Source: Achatina immaculata
Lineage: Eukaryota > Mollusca > Gastropoda > Stylommatophora > Achatinidae
Length of the DNA stretch: 64,000 bases
Reading direction: 5' to 3'
Assembly (NCBI GenBank): GCA_009760885.1
Contig: CM019713.1
Location: forward strand, 80,537,086-80,601,085
Part shown: positions 34,044 to 44,625 of the stretch, piece by piece
How the letters are laid out: each line of letters begins with the position of its first letter
Position numbering within the stretch: the first letter of the stretch is position 1
Notes under the pieces: generated by a model
What the model was told of the DNA's origin: nothing
Databases searched by the model: none
Seen by the model: the letters and a program-made list of their open reading frames with translations, nothing else
Made by a program: the position numbers and the translations under genes

Positions 34044-34992
34044 TGCGTCTTTCTGTAGTGCACCCTATTTATTCTCAGTATATAGCAATTGGTAAATACA
34101 ATACAACAGTATAAAGTAATAGCAACAATTATTCAATGCAATGGCATCTCGAATATCCAATATCATGCACTAATGCCATACAACACTTATATGTATAAAA
34201 GAAATTGAATCATGTACAATGCTTCTAATTAACCATACTAACTACTACTAAGTCCTATCTTGAATGGAATTCAACAATAATTTTATGCACTGTCTCAATT
34301 ATCACAACTAAATTAAATGTTCAATAAAGTCCAACAAATGACACAGGAAAAAAATGTCCTAAAATATCTATTCCAAATATAACTGAATCTAAAATGTCCT
34401 TGATCCTACACCACAAATAAAGAGAACATCCAACGACTGTCCATTTACAAGTGTCCACTCCTATCTATCTGCTGAATAATCTCATTCAAGCGAAACCTAT
34501 CAAAGTTCATCAAGTAGGGATATTCAGAATGTTCCTTCTTGCAGTAAAGTTGAAGACCCAAAGTAACTGCTGAAAATGCAAAAAAAAAAAAAACACAGTT
34601 AATTTGACCACTTGTTACCCCTCCTGTCTGGGTGGAGCTGGTTGAGAAGCGATGTGAACAAGCCGCTCTGGTTATTCACCGGATACTAGTCCAGGCTCAC
34701 TGGATATGGCTGCAGGCACAGGTAAGCGTCAGTAGCTGCACTGCCTAGGCCCCAGGAGCTAGATGTGGCGCAAACTTTCGGGCAGGCTGGACATCTTCGG
34801 CGCCTTGAACAACTCCTACTCTAGCTATCCCTAACACTAAACAAAAATGCAACTCCCTAAGCAAAACATGAGAACCGCTGACGAAAAAACATACTACCAA
34901 CACACAATTGTCGGCTACAAAATACGTGCAAGAACTGGTCAACGTGTAAACAAACACAACGGTCGTGACGAGTGGCCTGATTCGGCACCACT
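34044..34992 (-). other. Gypsy 5' leader
   Basis: About 950 bp between the 5' LTR and gag. GTGGTGCCGAATCAGG lies directly next to the LTR and may be a tRNA primer-binding site. The rest is non-coding, with a 14-base A run near 34580. Confidence 0.5.
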
Positions 34993-35421
34993 AAAACAGA
35001 ATTCTTTCTTCGTGTACTGTGTACTGTACTTACTTGTATTACATACCAACTTCAAAAATCACACATTACTTTCAATCTGACATTACTACATTGACCAAAA
35101 CGAACAAATCAAACACACAATCTACATGACTACTACAACATTCGTCCTAAAAAGAACAACCTATCAACTACAACAGTTTGTTCATCTAGACTTACATAAT
35201 GAACTAAAACATCTCTACATCCCTTACTAGAATTGAAACACACAACTTATCCTTACAACATTCTGACCCAAACTGTTCCCTCAAACTCGTTCATACATCC
35301 CGCCTATCAGAATCCACGTAACTCAGTTCTCCCTCGGAACACGAGATACTTTCTTCGTGTTCAGCATAAACAGATCAGGGTTTCTCACAAAACAATCTGT
35401 ACAGAATAACATTCTGTTACA
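34993..35421 (-). repeat. 5' LTR of the Gypsy element
   Basis: 429 bp, about half the length of the 3' LTR because about 405 bp are absent. Both LTRs share GAGAAACCCTGATCTGTTTA and the terminal TGTAACAGAATG on the - strand. By position it would hold the promoter. Confidence 0.85.
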
Positions 35422-35426
35422 TTACT

Positions 35427-36124
35427 AACTGCGCCAAGATTTTCTGGGGAAAAATTCCAAATGTGCATGCAAGAAATGAAATATTAAACTCCTTGAACAT
35501 CCCAAGCTGTTACATTTCTCCAGCATATTTTCTACGTCGACTACATAGTCAGATCCTGTTTATTTCCCAGGAACCTATTAAGTACAGTGTGAAAGCCATC
35601 CTGGCTTCTTTCTTGATTTCTGTCATCAAAGAAAGGAAGTTTTCAATCTAGCATCAGTTTTCTAATGTCTGGTCCCACAAAAATATCTTCTTTTTGCTCG
35701 GCTTCTGAAAGGTGAGAAAGTTTATTACAGAGATACAGAAAGCAGTTTCTACTGGTTGACTAGGTTTTAGCAATTTGTTCCCTGATGGCTAACTTCACAT
35801 CAAGCGGTGGTTAGAGAAATTTTCTGTGAATCAGTAATACCTGGACACACAGTGTTCTTTCTTTCAGGTTCTAGAGATTTTCTTGCCGGCCAGTGTTTCC
35901 CCCAGTGTTGACTTGTTGCTTGGCTGTCACATTCACTTAAGAAACATGGGAACTTTGTATATCTACCCTGCTGACCAAGAAGCGTACTCAATACTTCCAA
36001 GTCTCTACATAACAGCCAATCAAGATCAGCATATTTTATCTTTATAAGGACGAGTTCTCATAACTTTCTTTCAGGTCTGCCTAATAACCGGCGGGTACCG
36101 AAGCACACTTATTATAACACAGCG
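35427..36124. other. Non-genic stretch
   Basis: Unique DNA to the right of the Gypsy target site. Short open frames at 35463-35651 and 36000-35800 have no recognisable features. Confidence 0.3.
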
Positions 36125-36430
36125 CCTCGTAGGATGAAGTCATGGTTATAGTTATGAAGATACTAAAATTATATGAATCGTAATAAAATAAGAAAACACA
36201 AAGTTAGTTACGACATTCAGCGAAAAAGGTAGAAAACCGATTCCCTCGACACTAGAGAAAGACATTACAACCGGACGCTGAAAAGTGTAAACAAAAGGAA
36301 CAGGACAAACACAATGACGCAGAGCTAGAGATGGACTAAGGAAAGACGGGTATAAATAAAATAGGTTGAAATGACTTTCCCGCAAGTAAGATAACAGGGG
36401 GCGACAAACAGTCGGAGATATGGAGACAAT
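36125..36430 (-). repeat. Dispersed repeat, copy 2
   Basis: Diverged reverse-orientation copy of 16150-16465. It lies just left of copy A of the segmental duplication. There is no coding potential. Confidence 0.65.
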
Positions 36431-37009
36431 AAATTTATATTCCTGGACACTGATAAAATGGAGTTCGCGGTGCTTAGTATTTGGACAGTGGAAGCTGTGT
36501 TGTAAGGAGTCATTAGTTGCTTTACTGTTAAACCTGAAGAATTACTAAATTGATGGTGAATATATGTAGCAATAAAGTGGAGAACAATAATATAAAAACT
36601 ACAACATCAGTATATACCACTGCATAGCAAGCAAGAAACCATATTATACTGTGCCGTTATATTATAGTATTCCCATTGATCTATAAAATAACTTTTAGAA
36701 TTTGTTTAGAACTGTCAATAAAAAATCTTCATTCGTCGGTTATGTAATTAATTCAAACGTTTGCATCAAATCAGCAAAGATCACTGCAGTATACTCAGTC
36801 ACCATCCTGTAAAAGCTAGCTGTTAAACTCCTGTTCTCTAAGCAAACAAATAGATGTTCTACCTGCCAATAAATTTTCCTTTCCTTTTAATCTTAATGTT
36901 AAAGGTTCTTCAGAATCCTTGGATAATCATCAATCTCTTCCCCAAATCACTGAGTTGAGATGAGCGAAGAAATGAAGGTCCAGTCTTATTCATTAAAGTC
37001 CGTATCTTT

Positions 37010-37245
37010 CTTCTCAGAGTCAGAAGAACTAGTAGAAGAATCTTCCAAACTATCAGACACAAGAAACAGAAGAACCAGTAGAAGAATATGCCAAACTATC
37101 AGGCAAAAGAAAAAGAAGAACTAGTAGAAGAATCTTCCAAACTCTCATATACAAGAATCAGAAGAACTAGTAGACGAATCTTCCAAACTCTCATATACAA
37201 GATTCAGAAGAACTAGTAGACTAATCTTCCAAACTCTCAGAGGAG
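37010..37245 (+). repeat. 46-bp minisatellite, about 5 units (copy A)
   Basis: Units of type AGAAGAACTAGTAGAAGAAT plus CTTCCAAACTCTCAGACACA. The homologous array in copy B (54066-55560) has about 32 units, so copy number changed after the duplication. Confidence 0.9.
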
Positions 37246-37335
37246 CTAGAACTTCAGGACCACGAGGTCTTAGAGCTGATGGAGAATTTGGATACACAAA
37301 ATCTTTCGTATTTTTAGAGCTGTAGCGATTAATAT

Positions 37336-38119
37336 ATGTCAGTCAGTCATTTGCATGACCATTGTGGAACTTTGCCTCCCTAACAGCACTCCTGTAGGCC
37401 TCTCGGTTGTAAGCAAGATGCCTTGCTGCTGATGCATCCATTTGCAGATTGTCAAGGATCTCCTGCAGCTATCTTTGCCTTGGTCTTCCTCTCTTCCTGT
37501 TTCCTATTGTGTCTCCTTTCACGATGGTCTTCTCTAAATTATCATGACGTTTAATGTGTCCAAAATGTTTAGTTTTCTTTGTTTAATCCTCTTTGCTAGC
37601 CAGTCTTCTTCAATATTAAGTTCTTATAGTATGGATACGTGTGTTCTTTTTTGTGTCCATGATATTTGAATAAATCTTCTGTAGCATTTACATTCAAAGG
37701 CATTTATGCGTTTCTCAGCTGTTTTGTTAATTGTCCAGTTCTCACAGGCATATCTTGCGATGGGAAAGATGCATGCTTTTAAAAATCCTTTTTGTGTAGT
37801 TCTGTCTGTTCCTCTCCACAACTTCTTTAGATGGTTTACTTTTTGAAGAGCGATAGATATCCTATTTTTTTTTAGTTTCCGTCACTGTATCTCCATTATT
37901 AGTTAGTAATGATCCAAGATATTCAAAACTCTCCACCTTTTCCAATTTTTCCTCATTGTTACATATGTGGTAATTATGGGCACTAACACCATATCTCTAT
38001 GTGTCTCTAAGGTATGACAGGATTACCTTTACTTTGCTTACTTTACATATTTCCGCTGCCTTATTTTTGTCAGATGTCATCAGTTTAGTTTTCTTCTCAT
38101 TAAGATAGAGGTTTTGCCC
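37336..38119 (-). mobile_element. RTE-like LINE fragment inserted in copy A
   Basis: It has the same 3' part as the RTE copies at 55-701, 5990-7990 and 61053-63259, ending in a GTCA-type run at 37336-37350. It is flanked by TTAATAT (37329-37335 and 38120-38126), and copy B has the single uninterrupted site near 55654, which proves insertion after the duplication. A short second element is nested inside it. The protein frame (KTAEKRINAFECKCYRR) is broken. Confidence 0.88.
37967..38042 (-). mobile_element. 76-bp miniature element inside the RTE copy
   Basis: The insert is absent from the three other RTE copies, which read straight through. It is flanked by the 8-bp direct repeat TTACATAT (37959-37966 and 38043-38050). 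Its - strand resembles 44626-44728 over about 70 bp, sharing ATATGGTGTTAGTG. Confidence 0.8.
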
Positions 38120-39007
38120 TTAATATCACAGCTGTAAAATTAGCTGTCCTCATTGTAAATTTTGTATCATTGGAACACCAAACCTGAAGGCTTGTGTTCT
38201 TCCTGTATGCCACCTCCTTAGATTCTCTACACAAACATAACACTTTGCGTAGATTCCATTATTTGTCTTGATCTCAAAATTTCGCTTTAAAATAAACGTA
38301 GTACACATTTTTAAGAAACAATGCAATGTCTCTTTGATCGTTTTTGTCATAAACTCTTCGCAGATGTAACAAACATTGTCTGGACCGTTCACAAAATCTC
38401 GACTATTTATTTTTCTCAATACAATCGAAAACTTAGATGATGACTATTTATCTTATAGTGTAAGTTGCCGCTGAAAAGAATAAAATATAAAGAAGTTGAA
38501 AATATCGACTATACAGAATGTATGAATTGGTTATAAAAAAAACAGTATGCAGTACATTAGTAAGAGTGTTATTTTTTTTTTAATTCAGCACATGAAAATA
38601 CATAAAGAACAGTTACAATTTTGTTAAAAGTTTTATTTTTATTGTTGGCCTATATTATTGCCGGTAATATATAATAAGAAAACGTTGAGAAGAATTCACT
38701 TAATCTCATAATATTGAATGTATCAGTTATAAGAACGCATAATTTTACATTAGTGCCAATAATGCATATGAAAAATGATTCAAAAAGTTATGTCGATGAT
38801 TGTATGTACATCAGTCGTGCTTGGCTAAGATTTGAAGGTCAGAGTTCATTCACGATAATGTTCAGAGCTAGCTGTTCATTCCTCACTTCAAAATAAAGTC
38901 TGTTTTATCAGTCTGAAATCTTGTAATGGATCATTATAGTTACATGAACCAGTTACTAGAATAGGAAACAAAATCATCTGACATCGGTGCTAGAATGAGA
39001 CGGAGAA
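38120..39007. other. Copy A non-genic stretch
   Basis: Homologous to about 55655-56545. Short frames such as 38419-38150 exist in both copies but are broken differently, so they are not supported as genes. Confidence 0.4.
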
Positions 39008-39466
39008 GAAGTATGCTTGTAGTCCTGCCTTTGCCTTCTTAGGAGAAAAAAAAGGATCTCTGGGATTTTTTTAATGAGGTCACACTTCTATTCATGCTAT
39101 CATAGCCCTTCCTCAGATATGTTTAGTAATAGAATCAAATGTCCTGCAAGACGAGGGGCATCAGGGTACATTGCGCACATGTTGGGTGAAAATCAGTGCT
39201 CATGAAAATATCTCCACTCATTGTCATGCATGTGAGCTTACTCTCCCGAGATCTGTCCACAGCAGACTCAGTTAAACTCCCCTTATTTATTTAACTTACC
39301 AACTTTGTTTTTCTGAATATACAAGATGAAAAAAAACTGATCAAAATCTTGTTATGGGGATGGAGATGAGCTACTGTGAGTTTTATAATACCATGATGGG
39401 AGTATTGGTGGAAGCAGGTTCCAGGTGCCGCTGTGTCAAATTGTATTTAACAGTGGGATTGTTTCT
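39008..39466. mobile_element. 459-bp unclassified insertion with 13-bp target duplication
   Basis: ATGAGACGGAGAA occurs at 38995-39007 and again at 39467-39479, while copy B has it once (near 56534) with no insert. There are no terminal inverted repeats, no A tail at either end and no open frame. The length and target duplication fit a retrotransposed fragment or SINE of unknown family. Confidence 0.8.
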
Positions 39467-39579
39467 ATGAGACGGAGAAAAAATGGTAGTTTTGCTTGAG
39501 TATACAAATTGTTTGGTCCAGTAATAATTCTATGTTTGTGAAAGAATGTAGCTGTAAGAAGGAGTTACCCAGTGTAGTG

Positions 39580-39775
39580 ATCAAGCAAATAGTAGCATTT
39601 AGTGAGGGAGAAAGAGGAGGCGGCAGCTATAAAGCAAATTAACAGCGTGTTCAGAGAACAATGAAAACATTTTGTGATTAGAGATCAAGCAAATAGTAGC
39701 ATTTAGTGAGGGAGAAAGAGGAGGGGGCAGCTATAAAGCAAATTAACAGCGTGTTCAGAGAACAATGAAAACATA
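39580..39775 (+). repeat. 104-bp tandem repeat, 2 units (copy A)
   Basis: Two units starting GATCAAGCAAATAGTAGCAT; copy B has three at 56643-56955. There is no coding capacity. Confidence 0.9.
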
Positions 39776-40650
39776 GAGATGAAATCTGATATCGAGTTAA
39801 AAGGATTTTAAAAAAAACAAGAACAACGAAATATCCTTCTGACGTCCCTTGCCTTAGAGTGAACATAAACTTCTAAATATCAGCTTTCACTAATGTCTAG
39901 ACAAATAAATAAAGGTTGAAACATTCTAGCAGAAACAGATCACAAAATTGTCAACAACAGACTGCATATGAACAGTAAGATGAAGAGAAGTGTGTAAATT
40001 ACATGTCAAGAACGTGTTTCTTATTTGTCACATTATTGAAGTTGACAGCGTCCACTTGTGGGTATTATATTCACAATACAACAACATTGTGATCAAATCC
40101 CAGACATTATTTCTTCAAGTATTCATAACTTGATAACTTTGAAATATGCACTTCTCGTTATATTCTGAATAAAGAACACCACACTAGTAATTTGTAGACA
40201 CTATCTCCCACTGTCTTGTAGGGAGGTGACTTTGCTATCAGGTTTAACTTCTTACATTACCATCTGTAAAGACTAATTTACTAAAGATTTTAGTTTTGTA
40301 ACGTTCCGCGTGATGAGTTTGTATCCAATTAGTGTTCAAAGTATCAAATTACAGTCTAGAATCTTCTTTTACCAGATGTGAAAGTGACGTTTTCTGTCAG
40401 TGATTGTCAACGAGTAACTAATAATCATTTAATCTTTGTCAAATAGTGTAGTTACCATAAATCTTTCAATTTCAAGCTTTAGTAATATCATATAAATCGA
40501 CATTCTCATTTTATAACTATATTTTCTGATACTCGGCATAAAAGACTTTATCAAATGCTAAATTTTAGATCTAGAAAATAATTCTTCTCCACTTCTGAAA
40601 GCAGATAATAAAAATTACATCATCGCCGTTTCCTCAGTGAAAAATTTCAA
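39776..40650. other. Upstream region of GIMAP-like gene 2
   Basis: About 870 bp conserved between copies A and B, AT-rich. It probably holds the promoter, 5'-UTR exon and intron of the gene, but I cannot place a TATA box, start site or donor. Confidence 0.4.
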
Positions 40651-40660
40651 TTTGTTACAG
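40650..40660 (+). promoter_or_regulatory. Probable 3' splice site upstream of GIMAP-like gene 2
   Basis: TTTGTTACAG ends at 40660, 26 bases before the ATG; the same sequence is kept in the copy B pseudogene (57853-57863) and, as CTGTTACAG, before gene 3. Confidence 0.65.
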
Positions 40661-40686
40661 ATAAAGGACATAAAGACCAAGACAAA

Positions 40687-41793
40687 ATGGCGGCACCGAT
40701 ACCAGAAGTCCGAGAACTAGATCTTCTGTTGGTAGGAAAAACAGGAACCGGCAAGAGCTCTTCTGGGAATTCAATTCTTGGAAACGATATTTTTGAATGT
40801 TCAGATTCTGGAGAGTCTGTCACTGCAGAAACATCTGTTAGACACGGGAGAAGAGGAAACTGGATGTTAAAGGTTATAGATACACCAGGAGTCTTTGATA
40901 CAAAATATTCAAATGACAGCAAAAAGATGGTAGAATTTGCCGTAGACAAACTGTCTGAGAGTTTTCTTCATTGTTCTAATGGTTTCCATGCCCTAGTTCT
41001 TGTATTTAAGTATCCAACACGAATGACAACTGAAGAAATAGAAGCCGTGGACCAGTTAAGAAAGATTTTTGGAGAAGACTTTATTAAGAACCACTGTGTG
41101 ATCATTGTTACTAACGGAGAAGGTTTTGACTTAGAGGCCAAGAAAAGAAAGTACGAAAGTTTTGAGAATTGGTGCGAGGAACAAGATGGAACATTTGGTT
41201 ATTTGTTTCAAGAATGCGCTAGACGAGTTGTTCTATTTTACAATCTGTCTGACGGCGAAAAGAAAACTCAAGCCGTAGAGAAATTTCTGTCCCTTGTTAG
41301 TACTATCAGAAACAGATACACAAATAAAGAGTTTGACCAGTGGAAAATGAGCCGAGAAACTCTAATTGTACGTGCTGGAAAAGTCCAACTGACGGCAAAC
41401 TTTGAGCCTAAAATCGAGAATGTTATCAAGAAACTGATAGAGATCACGAACGCCGAAGAATCTCCCGAGATTATGCTTGGAAAGATGAAAGCTTTGAAGG
41501 TGGATGTCATCGCTTTGAATAGTGAGATAGACATGGAAGACAGAGACACAGACGTCCTGAAATCTCTGAATCAAACGGTTCAGAATTTAGACAAAGTCAT
41601 AGACCAGTCTATTCAAGCCCTGCAGGAACCACAGAATAAAAATACTCAAACTACAGCCTGGATTGAAAAGGCGTTGACTACTGTTTTAACACACATTGTT
41701 TTAACGCAACATGAAGGAAATATGAGACTACTCGAAATGCAGAGAGAAGAGATGAGGAATCAAAGTAAGAAAGGAAGGTGCACTATTTCATAA
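40687..41793 (+). CDS. AIG1/GIMAP-type GTPase, gene 2
   Basis: 368 residues. Boxes: P-loop GKTGTGKSS (17-25), DTPG (65-68), conserved box HALVLVFKYPTRMTTEEI (101-118), G4-like TNGEGFD (142-148), G5-like RRVVLFYN (179-186). The C-terminal half is helical and charged. It ends KKGRCTIS; the last four residues fit a CaaX prenylation box after basic residues, which would anchor the protein to membrane. This is an inference, as vertebrate GIMAPs mostly use hydrophobic tails. The start has a strong context (AAAATGG), lies just after a splice acceptor and is conserved in the copy B pseudogene. One coding exon. It lies in copy A of the segmental duplication with a mariner relic 270 bp downstream. It is the intact parent or sister of 57881-58996. 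The GTP-binding function is well supported; the biological role is by family. Confidence 0.94.
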   Translation: MAAPIPEVRELDLLLVGKTGTGKSSSGNSILGNDIFECSDSGESVTAETSVRHGRRGNWMLKVIDTPGVFDTKYSNDSKKMVEFAVDKLSESFLHCSNGFHALVLVFKYPTRMTTEEIEAVDQLRKIFGEDFIKNHCVIIVTNGEGFDLEAKKRKYESFENWCEEQDGTFGYLFQECARRVVLFYNLSDGEKKTQAVEKFLSLVSTIRNRYTNKEFDQWKMSRETLIVRAGKVQLTANFEPKIENVIKKLIEITNAEESPEIMLGKMKALKVDVIALNSEIDMEDRDTDVLKSLNQTVQNLDKVIDQSIQALQEPQNKNTQTTAWIEKALTTVLTHIVLTQHEGNMRLLEMQREEMRNQSKKGRCTIS

Positions 41794-42059
41794 ATTTTAT
41801 TTGTATAGAACTGAAGCAGAAAATTTATAAACAAATTATTTGAAACACAAATTTCCTCGCATGAACCTGGATGTTAAATTATACAAATATTAAATTATTT
41901 CATCCTTATCATATTTTATATTTTATAGTTTTATTTCACAAGTTCCGTACTTTTAATCATGCCATGAAAACTTGTATAACTACCAATTAAGGTTAAAAAA
42001 AATAATAATAACTGTGACAGAAAACTCCCCATTACTGTCCGACATGGCCTCCACCACGT

Positions 42060-42700
42060 TCAGTGCAGGTCTGCCACAGCGTCACTGAAGCCTGAATTCC
42101 TCGAGAGAACAACAATCTTCTGACTGAACCTGTCAGATGCCAGACCTCTTTAATCTCTTCGTCGGTACTGAACTTTTTCAGCTAGTGTCTCTTTGAGGGG
42201 TCCAAAACATAATAATCACATGGTGCGAGGTCAGGTATTAAGGCTGTGTAAGACACTCTGAACACGGATTCCTAATTTTTGAGAGAACGTGCTGTGTGAG
42301 GAATCACATTGTCAAACTATAACAGCACACACGAACTAAGCAAACCACATCTTTTTTATCTGATAAGTTTCAAGTGGTCCTCAACCAGACCAAAGTATAC
42401 TTCGCTGTTGATAGTGGTTCTTCTAGACACGTAGGGTTCTAGAATTTCGTTTTTACAGTTCCAGAACAGCTACAGGGAACTTCTTTACTTTCAACATATA
42501 AGAACATCACCACTTTTTGCTGGCTCGCTTGTCTCTGACTGAAAGTAACGTACCCAGCATTCAATTTCTATGACTACGTGTAGTAGAAACCCGTCTCCTT
42601 CAGATGCCAAACATCGTACAAGAGTTTAATAAACATCCTCACGGCTTTCATTCATAACAAGGGCGAGTTTCTTTGTTACCAAACTGGCAGGGACATTTAG
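42060..42700 (-). pseudogene. mariner-like transposase relic (copy A)
   Basis: In shifting - strand frames the stretch reads pieces of a mariner catalytic domain: INSEVYF-type text, FDNVIPHTARSL (fits the HDNARPHTA motif), LIPDLAPCDYYV (fits YSPDLAPSDY) and LKETLAEK followed by STDEEIKE. Many stops and indels exist. The N-terminal part is missing here but present next to copy B (59140-60780). It is a DNA transposon fossil. Confidence 0.75.
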
Positions 42701-43460
42701 ACTCCAGTTTCTGTGCTAATATGTTATATAATATATACTTATTACATAAGTGTTATTCTGATTGTTGTTAAGTTCCGGAGCTGTGCAACTGAAAGCAACT
42801 TTAAAACCCAAAACTGCCATTGTTAACAACAATCTCACAGAGATCCAAACCTCTAAGTGATAGCTTTAGTTTATGATAGGTCAGATGAAAGTTGTAGGGT
42901 GGATGAGGTTGAAGAAAGAGGCAGTGAGGACAGACACATGGAAGTCTTAATATCTTTCCTACAATCTGACCCGGATATTTACCACTGGCTGGGTCAGTGC
43001 GTGAACGGCTTATACCAAACACTGGATGAAACTGCGTGACCGAAGACTGATTGACATGTCTCGGCCTTATCTCACTCAAAATCTGGGTATACAAATAATT
43101 ACAATTAGACCTAGTTAGAGAAAGTTTAACTAGAATATCTAAGATAAAAAATAGCACTACATGAACCAAAAATGTTGGACCAGTTAGCTTTTTCCAAACA
43201 GGAAACTAGAGATTTTTGATTATCTGGACTTCTGAAGAACATTTGTTAACTTAATCCCAGGTCTTGGAACTGGTTCGCACATTTATATTAAAGACCCCAT
43301 AGGTTTAAACTTACTTACTGAAATATCCCTCTTCAATGTTTTGGACCGTCCAACTGCACATTCGTTCAGTTACTTTTGACATTTACTTCTAAATATCTGA
43401 AGAGTTTTGTACTTCTCGGTTCTATTTTATTTCTATCTCCTCCCATACATTACTTCGTCA
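42701..43460. other. Region between genes 2 and 3
   Basis: No gene seen. Open frames at 42857-43039 and 43169-42801 overlap on opposite strands and have no motif. The last part probably holds the 5'-UTR intron of gene 3. Confidence 0.35.
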
Positions 43461-43469
43461 CTGTTACAG
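43459..43469 (+). promoter_or_regulatory. Probable 3' splice site upstream of GIMAP-like gene 3
   Basis: CACTGTTACAG ends at 43469, seven bases before the ATG; the form matches the acceptors of gene 2 and the pseudogene. Confidence 0.6.
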
Positions 43470-43476
43470 GTACAAG

Positions 43477-44478
43477 ATGACGTCATCAAGAGAATACTGT
43501 CTTTTATTGATGGGAAAAGCTGGAAACGGAAAGAGCTCTACCGGAAACACTATTCTGGAGAAAGAAACTTTTGAGATTCCACATGGAGAAAAGCTCATGA
43601 ATCACAAACCAAAAGTGGATACTGGAAAAGTTGGAAGTCTGATGGTAACAGTGGTTGATGGACCAGGATTTGAATGTAGAAAGCGAGACGAATCAAACTG
43701 GATGAGAAGAATGATCGCTAATATCAGCAGCGCGTTTAATCTTTGTGGTACTGGCTTTGATGCTTTTCTCTATGTCTTAAGATATGGCAGCCGGTTCACG
43801 AAAGAGGAGATGGAGGCCATTCAAGTTTTGAAAGAGATTTTGGGTCTCAGTCTTTTCAAGGATCACTGTATTCTGGTGTTTACAAGCGGGGAAAACTTTG
43901 ACTTGCACGCTCGGCACAAAGAAGATGTGACATTTGATGAGTGGTGTGAAGATCAGACAGGGGCTCTTGGTGATCTCATCAAGGAATGTGAAAACAGGGT
44001 AGTGCTCTTTCATAACCTGACACCAAAGATGAGGGAAAGATCAGTTCAGAGATTACTTTCTCTGGTTAATAAGATTGGAGAACGTTACACTAAAGCCAAG
44101 TTTGAGTACATGAAGGGTGAGCACAGCAGGCTTATCTCCAGAGAAGCAGCACTACAGGCGGAGCAGGAACTACAGATCAAACTTGATCACATTAACAGGA
44201 CGTTGGAGAGGATCAAAGCCTCCCCTCAAAGTCCGCGAGAAGTGATGCGTGAACTCGAGATATGGCGAGAAGAAGCCGCGTTCTTGAGGACAAATATAGC
44301 ACATGAGGACAGGGGAACTGGCGCTCTCAAGATGTTGAAAATATCCATAGATTCTATCATTCTGAGAACAGAGAGTCTCGTAAATAACTGTGTCCCGGAA
44401 GAAAAACAGAAATCTGTTGACGTGAAGCAGCTGAGCACAAATGATGCCAGCGTCCCCAAAAACTGGTATTCGTGTTGA
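43477..44478 (+). CDS. AIG1/GIMAP-type GTPase, gene 3
   Basis: 333 residues. P-loop GKAGNGKSS (13-21) is intact. The G3 box reads DGPG (61-64), with Gly where almost all relatives have Thr. The conserved box is DAFLYVLRYGSRFTKEEM (95-112), with Asp in place of the usual His. G4-like TSGENFD is at 136-142 and NRVVLFHN follows at 173-180. Residues 129-182 are nearly identical to gene 1 at DNA level while the rest is diverged, suggesting gene conversion. The C-terminus is helical and ends NWYSC, a terminal Cys that does not fit CaaX. The ATG follows a splice acceptor by seven bases. One coding exon. It is probably an active GTP-binding protein with altered hydrolysis, but that is inference. Confidence 0.93.
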   Translation: MTSSREYCLLLMGKAGNGKSSTGNTILEKETFEIPHGEKLMNHKPKVDTGKVGSLMVTVVDGPGFECRKRDESNWMRRMIANISSAFNLCGTGFDAFLYVLRYGSRFTKEEMEAIQVLKEILGLSLFKDHCILVFTSGENFDLHARHKEDVTFDEWCEDQTGALGDLIKECENRVVLFHNLTPKMRERSVQRLLSLVNKIGERYTKAKFEYMKGEHSRLISREAALQAEQELQIKLDHINRTLERIKASPQSPREVMRELEIWREEAAFLRTNIAHEDRGTGALKMLKISIDSIILRTESLVNNCVPEEKQKSVDVKQLSTNDASVPKNWYSC

Positions 44479-44625
44479 CGATACAGAGACCGTATGTTTA
44501 AACCCCCAGCAGAAAGGGAATCTCCATAGGAGTGTAAACTTTCATTATCCACTATAATAGAATCTGTAATAATTGCTTTATGTTTAGTCTTTTAACCAAC
44601 GTAAGTTCCTTACAAATCAGGAAGG

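Larger units (their letters stand above)
28809..35421 (-). mobile_element. Gypsy-type LTR retrotransposon, full length but broken
   Basis: On the - strand the order is 5' LTR (35421-34993), leader, gag with zinc knuckle, protease, reverse transcriptase, RNase H, integrase, 3' LTR (29661-28809). The outer ends are flanked by the 5-bp direct repeat TTACT (28804-28808 and 35422-35426), as expected for Gypsy integration. The LTRs start TGTAACAG. After the 5' LTR, GTGGTGCCGAA may be the primer-binding site. No envelope-like ORF lies between integrase and the 3' LTR. Frameshifts and a tandem duplication inactivate the polyprotein. Confidence 0.88.
36955..42720 (+). repeat. Segmental duplication, copy A
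   Basis: This block is collinear with 53960-59520. Shared landmarks in order are a 46-bp array, a GGAACTTCAGGACCA-type segment, a segment beginning TTAATATCACAGCTGTAAAA, a 104-bp tandem repeat, the GIMAP-like gene and a mariner relic. Copy A has an RTE LINE (37336-38119) and a 459-bp insert (39008-39466) not present in copy B, and a shorter 46-bp array. Both copies lie in the same orientation about 17 kb apart. Confidence 0.88.

Noticed and set aside
28809..35421. Endogenous retrovirus with envelope
   Set aside because: No open frame with membrane features lies between integrase and the 3' LTR; the order and motifs fit a plain Gypsy element.
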